Assembly: GCA_004802705.1 (NCBI GenBank)
Contig: SGPL01000196.1
Location: 1 to 54,573 of the forward strand
Reading direction: 5' to 3'
DNA length: 54,573 nucleotides
Source of the DNA: Bondarzewia mesenterica
Lineage: Eukaryota > Basidiomycota > Agaricomycetes > Russulales > Bondarzewiaceae
The notes below the pieces were generated by a model that did not search any database, had not been told where the DNA came from, and worked only from the letters and a program-made list of their open reading frames with translations. Both the position numbers and the translations under genes were made by a program. Below, one piece after another: positions 1-10,745 of this stretch. Position 1 is the first letter of the stretch. Every line of letters starts with the position of its first letter.

Positions 1-95
1 GATAAGAAAGGTAGGGGATGTGTCAGAGAAGGAGGAGTAGAAAAGAAAAAGAGAGAGGTGAGAAGAGTCTGTGAGCAAGGGCAGCGATGTGGTAG

Positions 96-2102
96 GAGGC
101 AAGAGACGTGACACCACACCGCTCGCTTGCACAAAGACTAGGCTCTGCCACTTTGCTCGTTCCTCGCTTCGCTGCAGAGCAGCGATTAACGAGAGAGCTC
201 ATGCAGAGATTGGTGGAGAGAACTGGTGTGGGTCCGGACATCCGACCAGGCGGTATAACGATGTAAGCACGCGCTGTCAGTCGCTACTTATGACATCAAG
301 CCATAATATATATGAGGATAGAGATAGCTCGATCTTTGATCCGAATGGACCAGTTCTGGTATTGAACGAGAGTGCGGTATGTGGTCCTTCTCTCTACTTG
401 TCTTCGGACATTATTCACAAAATTTTAGGCCGGTGGAATATATCGCAGCACATAGTAAGTCGTATTCTACGATCAATCGTATTTCAGGGTTCATGTGCGA
501 TGATCAACTCCTCCGACCTTCTAACGTATCACGCAGTGGCCCAGATCTTTTCCAATCATACAGCGTCTTCCCCAACTCTTCGAAGATCATCGCCAGCGTT
601 AATCTCGGAAATAACAATGTTAGTATTGCCAGAGATGAGCTTTCTGCTGCGATAAAATATCTTGGATGTGATCGAATTCGCGCAGTAGAATGTGAGTGAC
701 ATTTTATTCGTAACATTAATGCGACATTATTCAGGGGGCATTTGACGCTCACAATCAGTAGGAAACGAGCCTGACCATTACGCAGGCGGCTCCCGCCCTT
801 CCGGGTGGTCTTCTTCTGACTATACCGCCCAATTCCTCAACTGGACAGACTTCTTATCGCACAACCTCTCCCTCCCTCATCACGGCCAAGTGTTCCAAGC
901 GGGGAGCTTCGCTGACGATCCTCCTTCCGGTTCCATGAACACAGTGGACATCATCAATGAAGGTATTGACGCTACAGGCGTCGTGAAGCTCTACAATCAA
1001 CACATGTAGGTCCCGTAATTATGATGCGGCTAGTGGTCCTTTGAACATGCTCGCACTAGGTATCAGTATTCCACTTGCGACCCGACAAGGAATACCAAAG
1101 CCACGCTGCCAAACTTGGTCAATCATCAGAATATCACTGTGAGTCTGACGCACTGCAATTTGTATTGTTACTGAGTGGAACTACTAGGCTTATGTCGACC
1201 TTTGGAAACCTCAGGTTGCTGCTGCTCGCAGCGTCGGAAAGGATTTTGTCATCGGGGAGTTTAGCTCTGTGTCATGTTCTGGTAAACAGAATGTGTCCGA
1301 TACGTTCGGACAGGCTCTTTGGTTGGCCGACAGTAAGCGTCTGGTTGTAGTGTCGTCTGGTGTGATCGATACTGATAGAATTTCGTGACATCGTATATGC
1401 CAGCTATACTATATAGTGCTTCGGTCAACATTTCCCGAATGTACATGCATCAAGGAGCTACGCTTGTATTTCAGAGCAGTCAGCAGGCGAACAGGTATGT
1501 ACCTTCAACACGTTCTCTTCATGTCGGTACTGACGTTGACCTTCGCAGTCCTGGGTTTTCATGGGCAAGTACATTGTTCCCTTCAGTATATCGGAATGAC
1601 GTCTAATTAGTGCTTATTGCAATAGTACGATCTCTGGTACCCAGTTGACTCCGACCGCTACGGCGCATCTCGCGCATCGCCCTCCTTCGTGGCGTATTTA
1701 CTCATTACGGAGGCGGTCGGCTCCTCCGGCAACTCTCGGATCTCCTTAATTGACGTCCCCGAGCATCCGCAGCTCGCGATCTACGCGATCTGGGACAATC
1801 AAATTCTCAACAGACTCGTTTTCCTTAACCTGGAAAACAGGAATTCTACGACCACCGATGACAATGCGGAGGATCTTGCTGTTTCTATTGATCTCTCGTA
1901 CTACGTGAAGGAAGGGAGGGAAGATAGAGTGAAGGTAAAGAGGATGACTGCACCTGGGATAGACTCGAAGGACTCTGATAAAGCCTTGTGGGCGGGGCAG
2001 AGCTACGCAAATGGGGTTCCAGAGGGAAATGAGGAGATCGAGAGGCTCAGTAATACAACGGTAAATGTTGGAGGTAGCCAAGGTGTCTTGGTCTTCCTCT
2101 AA
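96..2102 (+). CDS. GH79 family beta-glucuronidase-like glycoside hydrolase (5' partial)
   Basis: GH79 enzymes remove glucuronic acid from glycans such as arabinogalactan side chains. I read in-phase exons at 96-262, 301-376, 429-454, 537-691, 759-1005, 1060-1138, 1188-1332, 1404-1494, 1549-1564 and 1626-2102, about 490 residues. Family landmarks are DIRPGGIT near the N-terminus, ELGNEPDHY with the likely acid/base Glu, GEFSSVSCSG with the likely nucleophile Glu, and a C-terminal beta-sandwich region ending at a TAA. The intron at 1565 appears to use a GC donor (GCAAGT), because a GT choice breaks the frame. The intron at 263-300 is only 38 bp. The frame has a stop at 93-95 that overlaps a possible TAG acceptor, so earlier exons, including any signal peptide, should lie left of the window. 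Family assignment is strong; the first exon boundary is uncertain. Confidence 0.85.
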
Positions 2103-2808
2103 TACTTAGGAAATGGTTGGTAAAGGAGAAACAGTTGTCAAGCATTATTCTGTGGTCGAAGTGAGAATTCTTATGTGCCCATCATCCATCATTTTTAAGG
2201 TAGAATGATAGAGAACGTCAGTCAATCTTGATTTTGCGCGTCAAATCACTTCTTGACGCATGGCTGCCCCTCTGCCAGGGCGACCCGTTTTGGAAGGTGT
2301 TTAAGTTCGAAAGCCGGCAAGGGCCGGCGCACACTGCGCAGCAAGACAATTTCGTACGAAAAAGTTTTACCATGAAAAAGAATTGAGAAGACAAATTTTA
2401 TCGGTAGGTCTCGCTTTGGGACCGTCTCATGCCTGCCGTCTCTGGCTTTCTCTCGATTGTGGGTGTGAATAGCACCCGCGGCGGCTACGCCTGGACCGGC
2501 CGGCGCTTGTGCGGTGGCCGACGGTCGTGCACACCGTATCCATGGAGAGGATTGCATGCCAAGGAACGAATATGTTGCTCTCTCGATGAAGCTTTAACGC
2601 TCTCAACTTCATCGTCCATCTGAATCCCTTCCTTCACCTTTCCTTTTCATCTAGCTGGACTAAGAGTGAGCCCCAGTGGCTCTAGGTCGGCCGTGCCGAC
2701 ATTTCTAGTTCTCAGTTCTGTCACAGTCTTTTATTGTATTGCATCGCGTCGCGTATACATAACAACATCCAGTATAGCTCGCTATTCGCCGTTGCTTGAG
2801 CGAGAAGC
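2103..2808. other. Intergenic region, no gene seen
   Basis: About 700 bp lie between two genes on the + strand. Only short ORFs in unrelated frames are present. The stretch 2640-2800 is the likely promoter and 5' leader of the membrane protein that follows. No RNA gene was recognised. Confidence 0.5.
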
Positions 2809-5001
2809 ATGGGGGTGCTGTCTCTGGTGAAGAACGAAGTTGAGCAGCTTGTAAGTACGGGACCGCGCTTGAACGGAGTCCGAACGCTTACCTCACTCGC
2901 GACTTAGCGGTTGCGCCTCTTTCTGTGTCGCTTCATTGCAGGCTATTTCTTCCTGGCATTGGCGCACTGCGCATGTCAGACAGTGCTGCAGTCCATGACG
3001 CTCGCAGACGACATGAAGGCCGTCACCGTCGTCCAAGGGATTCTTGGCCAGCACGAGATACTCCCGGGTCTCCCGGTTATTCTGGATGGCATTTTGCAAC
3101 GGTGCAACGGCCTGACGTCTATGAAAGGAAAGACTTGCATCGTGATATCTGGACCGGGAAACTCGAATGACACTATCAGGGTTATTGCCCGACAGTCGCC
3201 CAGTGAACAGGTGAAGGGCTTTCAGTTCAATCTGAGATTTATTTTACAGTTTCCTAACGTCCTAACCATATGTTTTTAAAGTCATTGTCGGCTTCCTTTT
3301 TTCTGGAAGCTTCGGATGAGGCCTCCAATGCTGCTAAAACATCTGAGCTTTCCGACCAATGCGCGCAATCGATGACTTGGATTCTGGACATGTAAGCGGC
3401 CCATTCATTCAACCATGTTCGAATGATTTTTTGCTCACACGTTCAAAGCTTCCGAGACGCAAAGCGGGAGGATCTGGCCACGATTTTCTTCCAGGTCTGG
3501 CTTTTAATCATGTCCATGACGGCAGTACGTATCTTTTCTTCGTACAAATCAGAACAGTGATGCATTTGGTTTCTAGGTCTTAACGGATTCTATCCCGCAC
3601 TTGTTCGTGTATTTCAATTGTTTTTAGAAAGGTCCTTCTGAATTGTTTTCTCCTCCAGAGCAGCAGCCTTGGCCAGTCACGTCCTGGCAACAGCATGGGC
3701 CGGTTTCAACGTGCACAGCTACAATAAAATCAGAAACGAATACATGGAGTTTATCGTAACGGGCGCGTGCAATAATATTGATGTACTCGGGAAGTGGTGG
3801 GACGGAAGATTGCACCATACAGTGAGGTTCATTCACCCATGCATTCAAACCATTTGACCTTACTGTCACCTACCTCAGATCCCCACCATCATTTCGAATG
3901 CCCTTGTTCTGGCTGCGATGCTTGTCCTCTCCTGGAAAATCTATGAGGCGCGTTTTTGCTAAAGTCATTGTTTGCGGCCATTATTATCTTACTGCTGATT
4001 TCATTAGAGGTATGCTCGCCAATCATTCAACAGTGTCGGTGCGCCTGCCAAAATCAACCGCATGCATAAGCTCTATCTGAGCTTCGTTATGAAGCTACAA
4101 CTGGCTTCATTTTTTACGATCGCGGCTACCGCGCTGTGGATCAACAAACTCATGGAAGACTCCATCAAACAAGCAGCCTATCATTTGAATTTATATACAA
4201 TCGCATTTGCTATCTCTGTAGTTGTAAGTTGCTGCGCTTTAGTGAGCTTCACTTACAATTGTACTGATGGCTTCAGTAGGTAGAAATCTTTTGGGTCTTC
4301 AGTGTAAGCGTCATAGTAAACCTTGCTAGATCTAACTTGCTCACCCGATTTCTTTCTGCAGGGATGGTTGTCCATTCGTCGAGAACACCGGATTCTGTCC
4401 TTGCTCTCCATGATTGCAGGAATTTTCGTGACGGTCATTTGGACACTCATGTTCTTCAGCCCTTTATATCGTTTCGTCTTCGACATCTGGCCTTTCTTCG
4501 CGACCATGACCGTCACCTCATACATCTTCTTGGTTGCGACATCTGTCCTCAGCTTTCTTTGCAGACTCAATTTCGGCAAGGGCTTAGCCCACTATCGTAT
4601 GTTCTGCTTCCTGGCTTCGCTATGTTGAAATGACTTATGATTGTCGTCTCCTGTTTGTAGTCATGGTTCTCGAGGCACTGGCAGGTGACAACTTTACACC
4701 CGCTTCCTTCGCAAACGACCCCGAAGCCATCGAGTGGCCCGTCAAACCGGGTGACATCCCTCGCTTTTCCTTCATCGCAGATGACAAGTGCAAAGTCATG
4801 ACCCTCAAACGCGCGACCCTCAGTGGACTTAGCAGTCTTTCGTATACCTCTGGCAACAAGGGGGCAGGAGATAGCTTCCTAACCCTTGAGCCCGATAGTC
4901 GTAACAGTATCGCGGTTCAGATGCCACAGAGGCTCGGGGAAAAGATCTGGATACCTCCCAGTCTGGTCTTGGAAAAGAGGACACTACCGGTGCCGTTCTA
5001 A
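2809..5001 (+). CDS. Multi-pass membrane protein of unknown function
   Basis: I do not recognise a characterised family. The start at 2809 (MGVLSLVKNEVEQL) joins through a 57 bp intron (2851-2907) to a hydrophobic segment beginning RLRLFLCRFIAGYFF. Further exons carry a luminal or extracellular stretch (IVISGPGNSNDTIRV), then about seven more hydrophobic helices, including AALASHVLATAWAGF, NALVLAAMLVLSWKI, LASFFTIAATALW and two between about 4395 and 4570. A soluble C-terminal tail of about 110 residues ends in VLEKRTLPVPF. At least eight introns were placed by in-phase splice motifs. The junction near 3950-4010 is unresolved: no canonical donor there keeps the frame, and GAG|GCGCGT would need a GC donor. 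The topology resembles uncharacterised agaricomycete integral membrane proteins; its role is unknown. Confidence 0.75.
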
Positions 5002-5368
5002 ACGTGAATTGGGGCTTTCCGAGAAGGCCTGTAGTTACCGTTCAATACCCTTGGGAGGCTGGGCCTCGTCGAAGCTGATATTTAGAGCAGCCTGTCTTTT
5101 TTTTTTCCCATGTGTGTAGTACGAGCTGCAGTTGTATCTATACCTATATTGGTTCCGACTGTAAACGGGTACGTGTTCAGTTCGACTTCTCGGTCTTAGT
5201 TGTTCACGTGGTTGGTCAGTTTTGCCTCGACACTAAATCACAAGCTCCGCAACTAACTCGCTGATACAACAACGTCCACATTACCTCCATAGCTTCATAC
5301 GACCTCAGAAAGACTATCTACAGTTACATTTCCATTTCTCTCTTCCAAATTGTCGTCCTTATCCCTGC
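5002..5368. other. Convergent intergenic region
   Basis: This is a 3' to 3' spacer between the membrane protein gene and the PLP enzyme gene. It is expected to hold both terminators. No gene or RNA was recognised. Confidence 0.5.
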
Positions 5369-7111
5369 TCAATTCTTGAGGACTTCTCCTTTTTTACACA
5401 TCTCCTCAAGTTCCTCACAGACCGCCTTGAAAGCCTTACCACAATACTCGAAGTCGGAGAGCTGATCATACAATATGAACAATCAATAATTTGCATCCAA
5501 CAACAGGAATCGACAATGTCCGTACGTACCTCGTTGAAGATCTGCGTACTCGCCCGCAGATACCACTTCCCATTGTGCTTGTAGTGAGCCGCGTACGTGT
5601 TCCATCCTGTCAAGAGCTTTTCCTGCAGATACGCATTCACAGCTCCATTGTACGGCACGTTGGGAGAAAGGGGGAGCCCGACATTGACCATGTTCAGTGT
5701 CATCTCGCCGGTCTCGTCAAGCACTTGCGTTCCCATAACTTCCGCGAGGCGCTTTCCGCCCTCGAGGGCGAGCGCGTGGCAGTAGTCGTTGATTTTCTTT
5801 TCCCCGCCGAGCCATTCACGGAAGTCCAACGCTACAGGTATCGAAACATGTCAAGCAATGTTCAAGATTCAAAGTATGAAGGCAAGCACCTGAATTCACG
5901 CTCAGATACGGGGCGAGATCCCTCGTTCCCGTCCCTTGAGGTAGCATCAGTCCGAAGACGAGCATGGAATTGGCAAGGGAATCTAACTCACATCCGAACT
6001 GTTCTACGAAATTTGGCGCCTCAGGGCCGCCCGGAGGGTCCGATGGAGAGACATACGAGTGTGGGGTCGGGAACGCGGACTTGATGATGTGTTGGTTACT
6101 ATTATCCCAGAAATAGGTTTCACAATGTCGGTGCGATCAGGAAGGACCTACCGCTTGGGTACGTAGAGTAGGGCACACCCGCGTTTGGCGTACAACCATT
6201 TATGACAGTTCTTAGATGCCCTCGAACATGAGCCTCGGTGGGTAATGAATCTTATCGCACTTACTGAGATGAAGAAGTCCGGCTTGACTTCACTCAAGTT
6301 GATATTGACCTCCTGGCCAATGTTATGAGCGGCATCAATGACGCTCCAGATACCTTCCTCCCGACAGACTTGCGTCAACTCCTTCCATGGATAGAGGACG
6401 CCTGGGTTTGCTACCATGCCGTCTATGACCGCAACGATCTTGGAGTTCGGCCCAACTGATGAGGCTTTCAGAGTGCGCAGATGCAAACGGAACGCATCAA
6501 TGATATCCTTGTGAGTAGTAGGGAACGCGAGATGAAACTCGGACATCTTCGGATACGGGGGAATATCGTTCAAGTATTGAATAGTCCTTGCGACCGCGTT
6601 GTAAGTCGTGGTTGCTAGTGAGCTCGTCAGCCAGTGGAGCATAAAATAGGTCCTGAATCGGAAAGTTCAGCTCACTGCCAATGATGATGTCACCTTCGTG
6701 CCATTCGAAGTTCCGGAGGACGGTGTTGACACCATGCGAAGCATTGGGGACTATCACGACCTCATCCCTTTCCGCACCGATGAGTTTGGCAACTCTGGCC
6801 CGGACGGATCGCATGAGAGGAGCGAACTCAATGCGCATGAATCTGTCGGGATTTGATTCGATCTGGCGAGAGATCTTTTCGCAATAGACTGTTACAGGAA
6901 GGGGCGTAGATCCATATGATCCTGGTTATGGCGGATGCTGATCTTATCGTGTCTGTTTGAATAGATGATTGGAAAGTGCGCACCATGGTTCAGGTTCACG
7001 TATTTTTGGATCGAACCCAAAAAACTTGTGCATGGCATGGCCGAAGGCTGGCGGAGTGTCTTCGTACGGAGTACTAGGTTGATTGTTGACAAGATTATCT
7101 ATGGCAGTCAT
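5369..7111 (-). CDS. PLP-dependent class V aminotransferase-like enzyme (isopenicillin-N-epimerase-like)
   Basis: This is a fold type I PLP enzyme of the aminotransferase class V / cysteine desulfurase superfamily, closest in motif order to fungal proteins annotated isopenicillin N epimerase-like; the substrate is unknown. Read on the minus strand from ATG at 7111, it shows FGHAMHKFFGFDP, YVNLNHGSYGSTP, a helical stretch ending IGAERDEVVIVPNASHG, VIDAAHNIGQ (the PLP-ring Asp region) and FISNCHKWLYAKRG with the Schiff-base Lys. The C-terminal domain holds GGTGTRDLAPYL and ends EMCKKGEVLKN. At least six introns join in phase. One exception is seen: FDPK and YVNLNHG are in different frames, separated by one extra A in an A5 run (T5 at 7003-7007 on +). 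Everything downstream is intact, so a consensus error is likelier than a dead gene. It is divergent from the AIG2-like gene. Confidence 0.82.
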
Positions 7112-7551
7112 GATCGCTGTCGAAAGAAAAGAACATCGCGAACGTGTGAGTCTTAAGTTTGTTTCCAGATGGGCTAATTTTAATAGAACCTCAATGATCA
7201 CCTCACGGAGAAGCAGGCTGAGGAATATCAGGTGTGATCTAGTCCGATAGATGCACCGAAAGCTTGTATATAAATGCCTCCTCAAGATATGATTGTCAAG
7301 ACGGAGTCATGGACGGCTGAGTGACTTGACTCGTACTTAAGAAATGTTGACGATGAGCTTGTAAAGCGGCCGGCAGTTGGCAAGAAGAGAATCCGGCAAG
7401 GACTAGTAACTTGTACATAACCGCCGGGATCACTAGGCCCCTCTCCGAGATGGATGATAAGATCATTATGGCCAACACTTAACTCGTATCTTATCATCTC
7501 TTATCATCCGATTCGGAGAGCCAGGTCTCAGATCTCAATCTTCGGCAAGCC
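7112..7551. promoter_or_regulatory. Divergent promoter region with clustered GATA-type motifs
   Basis: This 440 bp spacer separates the start codons of the PLP enzyme (minus) and the AIG2-like gene (plus). TTATC/GATAA-type cores recur close to the plus gene, including GATGATAAGATC near 7452-7463 and TCTTATCATCTCTTATCATC near 7488-7507. GATA factors in fungi bind such cores in nitrogen, light or iron control. Which of these applies is unknown, and the cores are short enough to occur by chance. Confidence 0.4.
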
Positions 7552-8366
7552 ATGTCATCTGCGTTTTTCTATGGTACGCTGTTGCACCCAAAGATCCTGA
7601 AGAGAGTCATTGGAAACGATGGCGGACATCTAGAAGTATGCCCAGCTGTTCTGATGGTCAGATCTCTATTCGCACATATCCGTGCAGGCTGCGAGTCTGA
7701 TCTTGAGATATGTCCCACAGGATCATACACGGCACCACATCAAAGTGAGTGGACTGTCTTCTGTCGTAAACGACGGAAGACTGGATGAATGTGTATGGCT
7801 CGGATCAGCACGCAGACTATCCTGCCGTCATTCCTTATGAGAAGAGCAGCAAGCTTTTCGAACGAGACTTGAGTTATGAGGAGAGATCAGTTCGAGGAAC
7901 CTTAGTCACCGGCTTGACGAAATCTGACATAGACCTCTTGGATATATTTGAAGGCGATGTCAGTGTACACTCCTGCCTTGGGGTGCTCGTCTCTGACCGA
8001 CTAATTCATAATTTTAAACAACAGGAATACACACGTACCCCAGTCTCCGTCCATCCACTGGCGCCTTTTAAACCACTGTCTTCCAGCGAAGCACAGATGG
8101 ACGAGGTAGAATCGTCTGTCGCACCACCAACCGTGCCTCAACTTCCTCCTATATCCGAGCTGGCACCAGTTGTGTTTGCGGAAACGTACATTTGGACCCT
8201 CCGAGTCTCCGATCTGAAGAAGAGCCTCTGGTCATACGAAACTTTTATCAAGGAAAACGCTTGGAAGTGGGTCGGGACGAATGCTGAAGAGAATGAGGAC
8301 TATAAAGAGGTGGATCGAAGGAGAGACATGGGAGGAAACATCGTTCGAGGCAACGAAGTGGAGTGA
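7552..8366 (+). CDS. AIG2-like / gamma-glutamylcyclotransferase-fold protein
   Basis: The protein starts MSSAFFYGTLLHPKIL, the YGTL signature of the GGCT/AIG2 fold, whose members release 5-oxoproline from gamma-glutamyl amines or peptides. After VIGNDGGHLEVCPAVL an intron joins to DHTRHHIK, then a second intron leads to HADYPAVIPY. LDIFEGDEYTRTPV, split by an intron after FEGD, carries the expected catalytic Glu in FEG. The last exon has a longer acidic and Pro-rich insert (about 8090-8160) than minimal GGCT proteins and ends at TGA 8364-8366. Length is about 220-240 residues. The exact substrate cannot be told; fungal AIG2-like proteins are mostly uncharacterised. It shares an upstream region with the PLP enzyme, so co-regulation is possible but unproven. 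Confidence 0.8.
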
Positions 8367-8579
8367 CTGTATGTAGCCCGGTTGCATTTAGATCTGTTTG
8401 CATTGACAACTTGAATGCATGGATTGGATGGGACCTACGAAAATTTATCAGATTAGATCACTTGCTTCAAATGGTGATGTCAGTGCCGAAAGCCGTTAGC
8501 AGCGGCATGCGTAGCATGAATAATGACTGGCGTTGCATGCGGTATCAAGGACTGTCCCAGAGCACCCACAACGTCCGCC

Positions 8580-10292
8580 ATGGCCCAGTCAACCCTTCGT
8601 CGAACGGCATCGTTCGCGGTGATATTTTTCTTCTTTTTAATCGTTTTATCCTTAGGCATCGGGCACCAGTTTTCGGAGTATTCTGATCTTCTTAATATTG
8701 CTAGAAAATGTCTGTCTGTTTTCTTCTCTTAATCATCGCATCTCGCTGAACTTCATTCTTTGCCCGCGCTGCAGCTCGTCAGGACTTTAGTCAATATGCT
8801 CACGTTCGTAATATCTCTGCGGAAGAATTGTCATTAGGTATGTGTGTCTGTAACCTGAGTCAGGCTCCTATTGTCGTATCAATTGGCTCGCTCCCAGACA
8901 ATCCTGGCAAGCGCGCCCTCATAGTTGGTGATATTCACGGAATGAATAGGGCACTTGTGTGAGTTTTTCATTTTCAGATTCTTATGCTCTTCAATTTACC
9001 TCGTTCAACGTCCAGTGCACTCCTAGAGAAAGTGTCCTACAGCTCCAAGACAGATACTCTCATCCACACAGGAGATATCTGTTCAAAGGGACCTCATGCT
9101 GGTTCACTCTCTGTCCTTTCCTTCATGGCCTCGAACAACATCACAGGCGTGAGGGGTAATCATGATCAGAAGGTCATAGAATGGCGGGCATGGCTCGACT
9201 GGGTAAAGGGATTGGAGAAGGGAAAGGGCGGTAAATGGCTTGACGAGGTAGAGGCCCTATGGGAAAAAGAAAACGAGAGCGACGATTTAGATGAGGAAAA
9301 ATGGGTAGAGAAGCAGAAGCAGAAGGCAAAAAGGAAAGACCGTAAGTGGTGGAAGAGAATACCTGACGGTTGGACCATGTTTTCTGACCATTACAGGATT
9401 GCGCGGTACGTTCTCCAGCATTTGCTCGCTTCTTTTACTGATTCAGAGTTTCAGTGCGATGAGCTCTGCGGAATATGCGTATCTACGCTCTCTCCCACTC
9501 ATCCTTCACCTTCCTTCTGAACACGCTTTTCTCGTCCACGCCGGCCTTTTACCATACGATCCTACTCGCTCTTTGACAAACCGCCGTCAACCCCTCGCCC
9601 ATCTTCCATCTCTCAGTCAGACGCTAACCGACCCTTCTCTTCTTGGACTGGACTGGCCGTCGAACGCGAGACTGAGACCGACTGTACCCATTTATCGACA
9701 GGCACAGGAAGTCAATATCATCAACGACATTGCGCAGAATAGGGACCCATGGGTGCTCCTGAATATGCGTGGTGTGTCCGAAGACAATACTGTATCAAGG
9801 TATGCTGGCACATTATCAATTTACAATTCCCTGATGATGAATTTCTCGTACGTGTTCCAGAGATAGCCACGAGGGTACACCTTGGGCCGAGATCTGGAAT
9901 GGCATGGTATCACGCTGTGGAGGGTACAAAAATGTTTCTTCGCAACAAAAACCAATCATCCTCCCTTGTCATCCTGCCACCGTCATTTATGGACATACTG
10001 CGTCTCGCGGTCTAGATGTAAACCGTTGGACTATCGGTTTGGACTCGGGCTGCGTGTGTTCCATCTCTCCCCTCTCATCTATCTTATCAGATGCGGACCT
10101 GATGAGTATCATTCATAGGTCTATGGCAGACGTCTGACAGTCATGATTTTGGACGCCGCTCACCAGCACAGAAATGACGTTGTTCGCCGCGCCGCGAACG
10201 ACGATCTCAAGGGAAAATCGGATGTGATCGACTTTGGCGACGATGGTCACGCCCGGCTGGTTAGCGTCGATTGCATCAAACACAAGAAATAA
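8580..10292 (+). CDS. PPN2: Ppn2-like calcineurin-type metallophosphatase (candidate vacuolar endopolyphosphatase)
   Basis: ATG 8580 sits in a favourable CCGCCATGG context. The first exon encodes a short basic N-terminus and one hydrophobic anchor (FAVIFFFFLIVLSLGIG), typical of a type II membrane protein. The catalytic domain shows the metallophosphatase blocks in order: ALIVGDIHGMNRAL, HTGDICSKGP, GVRGNHDQ, FLVHAGLLPYDP, VIYGHTASRGLDV and IGLDSGCVYGRRL. A charged Lys/Glu-rich insert (about 9220-9350) follows the GNHD block. Six exons join in phase; the first intron uses a GTCTGT donor near 8709. The protein has about 450 residues and ends at TAA 10290-10292. The order of motifs matches yeast Ppn2, a zinc-dependent vacuolar endopolyphosphatase. 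Polyphosphate as substrate is inferred from family resemblance only. Confidence 0.85.
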
Positions 10293-10745
10293 GAGCACGA
10301 TTGAGACCTTGCATTACATCTTCGTTCTCTATCATTTGTGTCGGTCACACAGGCAGGGGAAGACATATTTTCGCATACATATTCTTATTTTGCCATTTGT
10401 TAGACTTGAGTTATTCTCCTCCGGGCTGAGGCGTGTATATGTATACTTAGTAGGTCGTAGTATTGTATTTCAGTAAACTACCAGCATCCAATATCTTTTT
10501 GTACCCGCGCACCGATATTCTCTTGATGACCGCAGGCATCTGACGATAATAACTGGAAGCCCATCAAACTCAAGGGCCCTCAAGACACTCCTCTGTTGAT
10601 TCTGATATAATAAAACACAAATCGATTTGTCCTTTGAGGTGTCCAGCTACCTCCATCATACTCAACATTGTCAAGGTAGGTGTGAATAAATACATACAAG
10701 GCGTGCAACGAGTAAATAAAGTCCAAAAACAGGAAAATATCGAAC
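10293..10745. other. Convergent intergenic region
   Basis: About 450 bp lie between the stop codons of the metallophosphatase and the metacaspase. It is AT-rich and carries only spurious small ORFs. Both 3' ends should fall here. Confidence 0.5.

Noticed and set aside
71..655. A 194-codon ORF read straight through on the + strand
   Set aside because: It crosses three introns of the GH79 gene in the wrong frame; the spliced frame gives clear GH79 blocks.
7003..7007. Calling the PLP enzyme a pseudogene
   Set aside because: One base in a homopolymer is the only defect; active-site motifs and splice sites are all intact.
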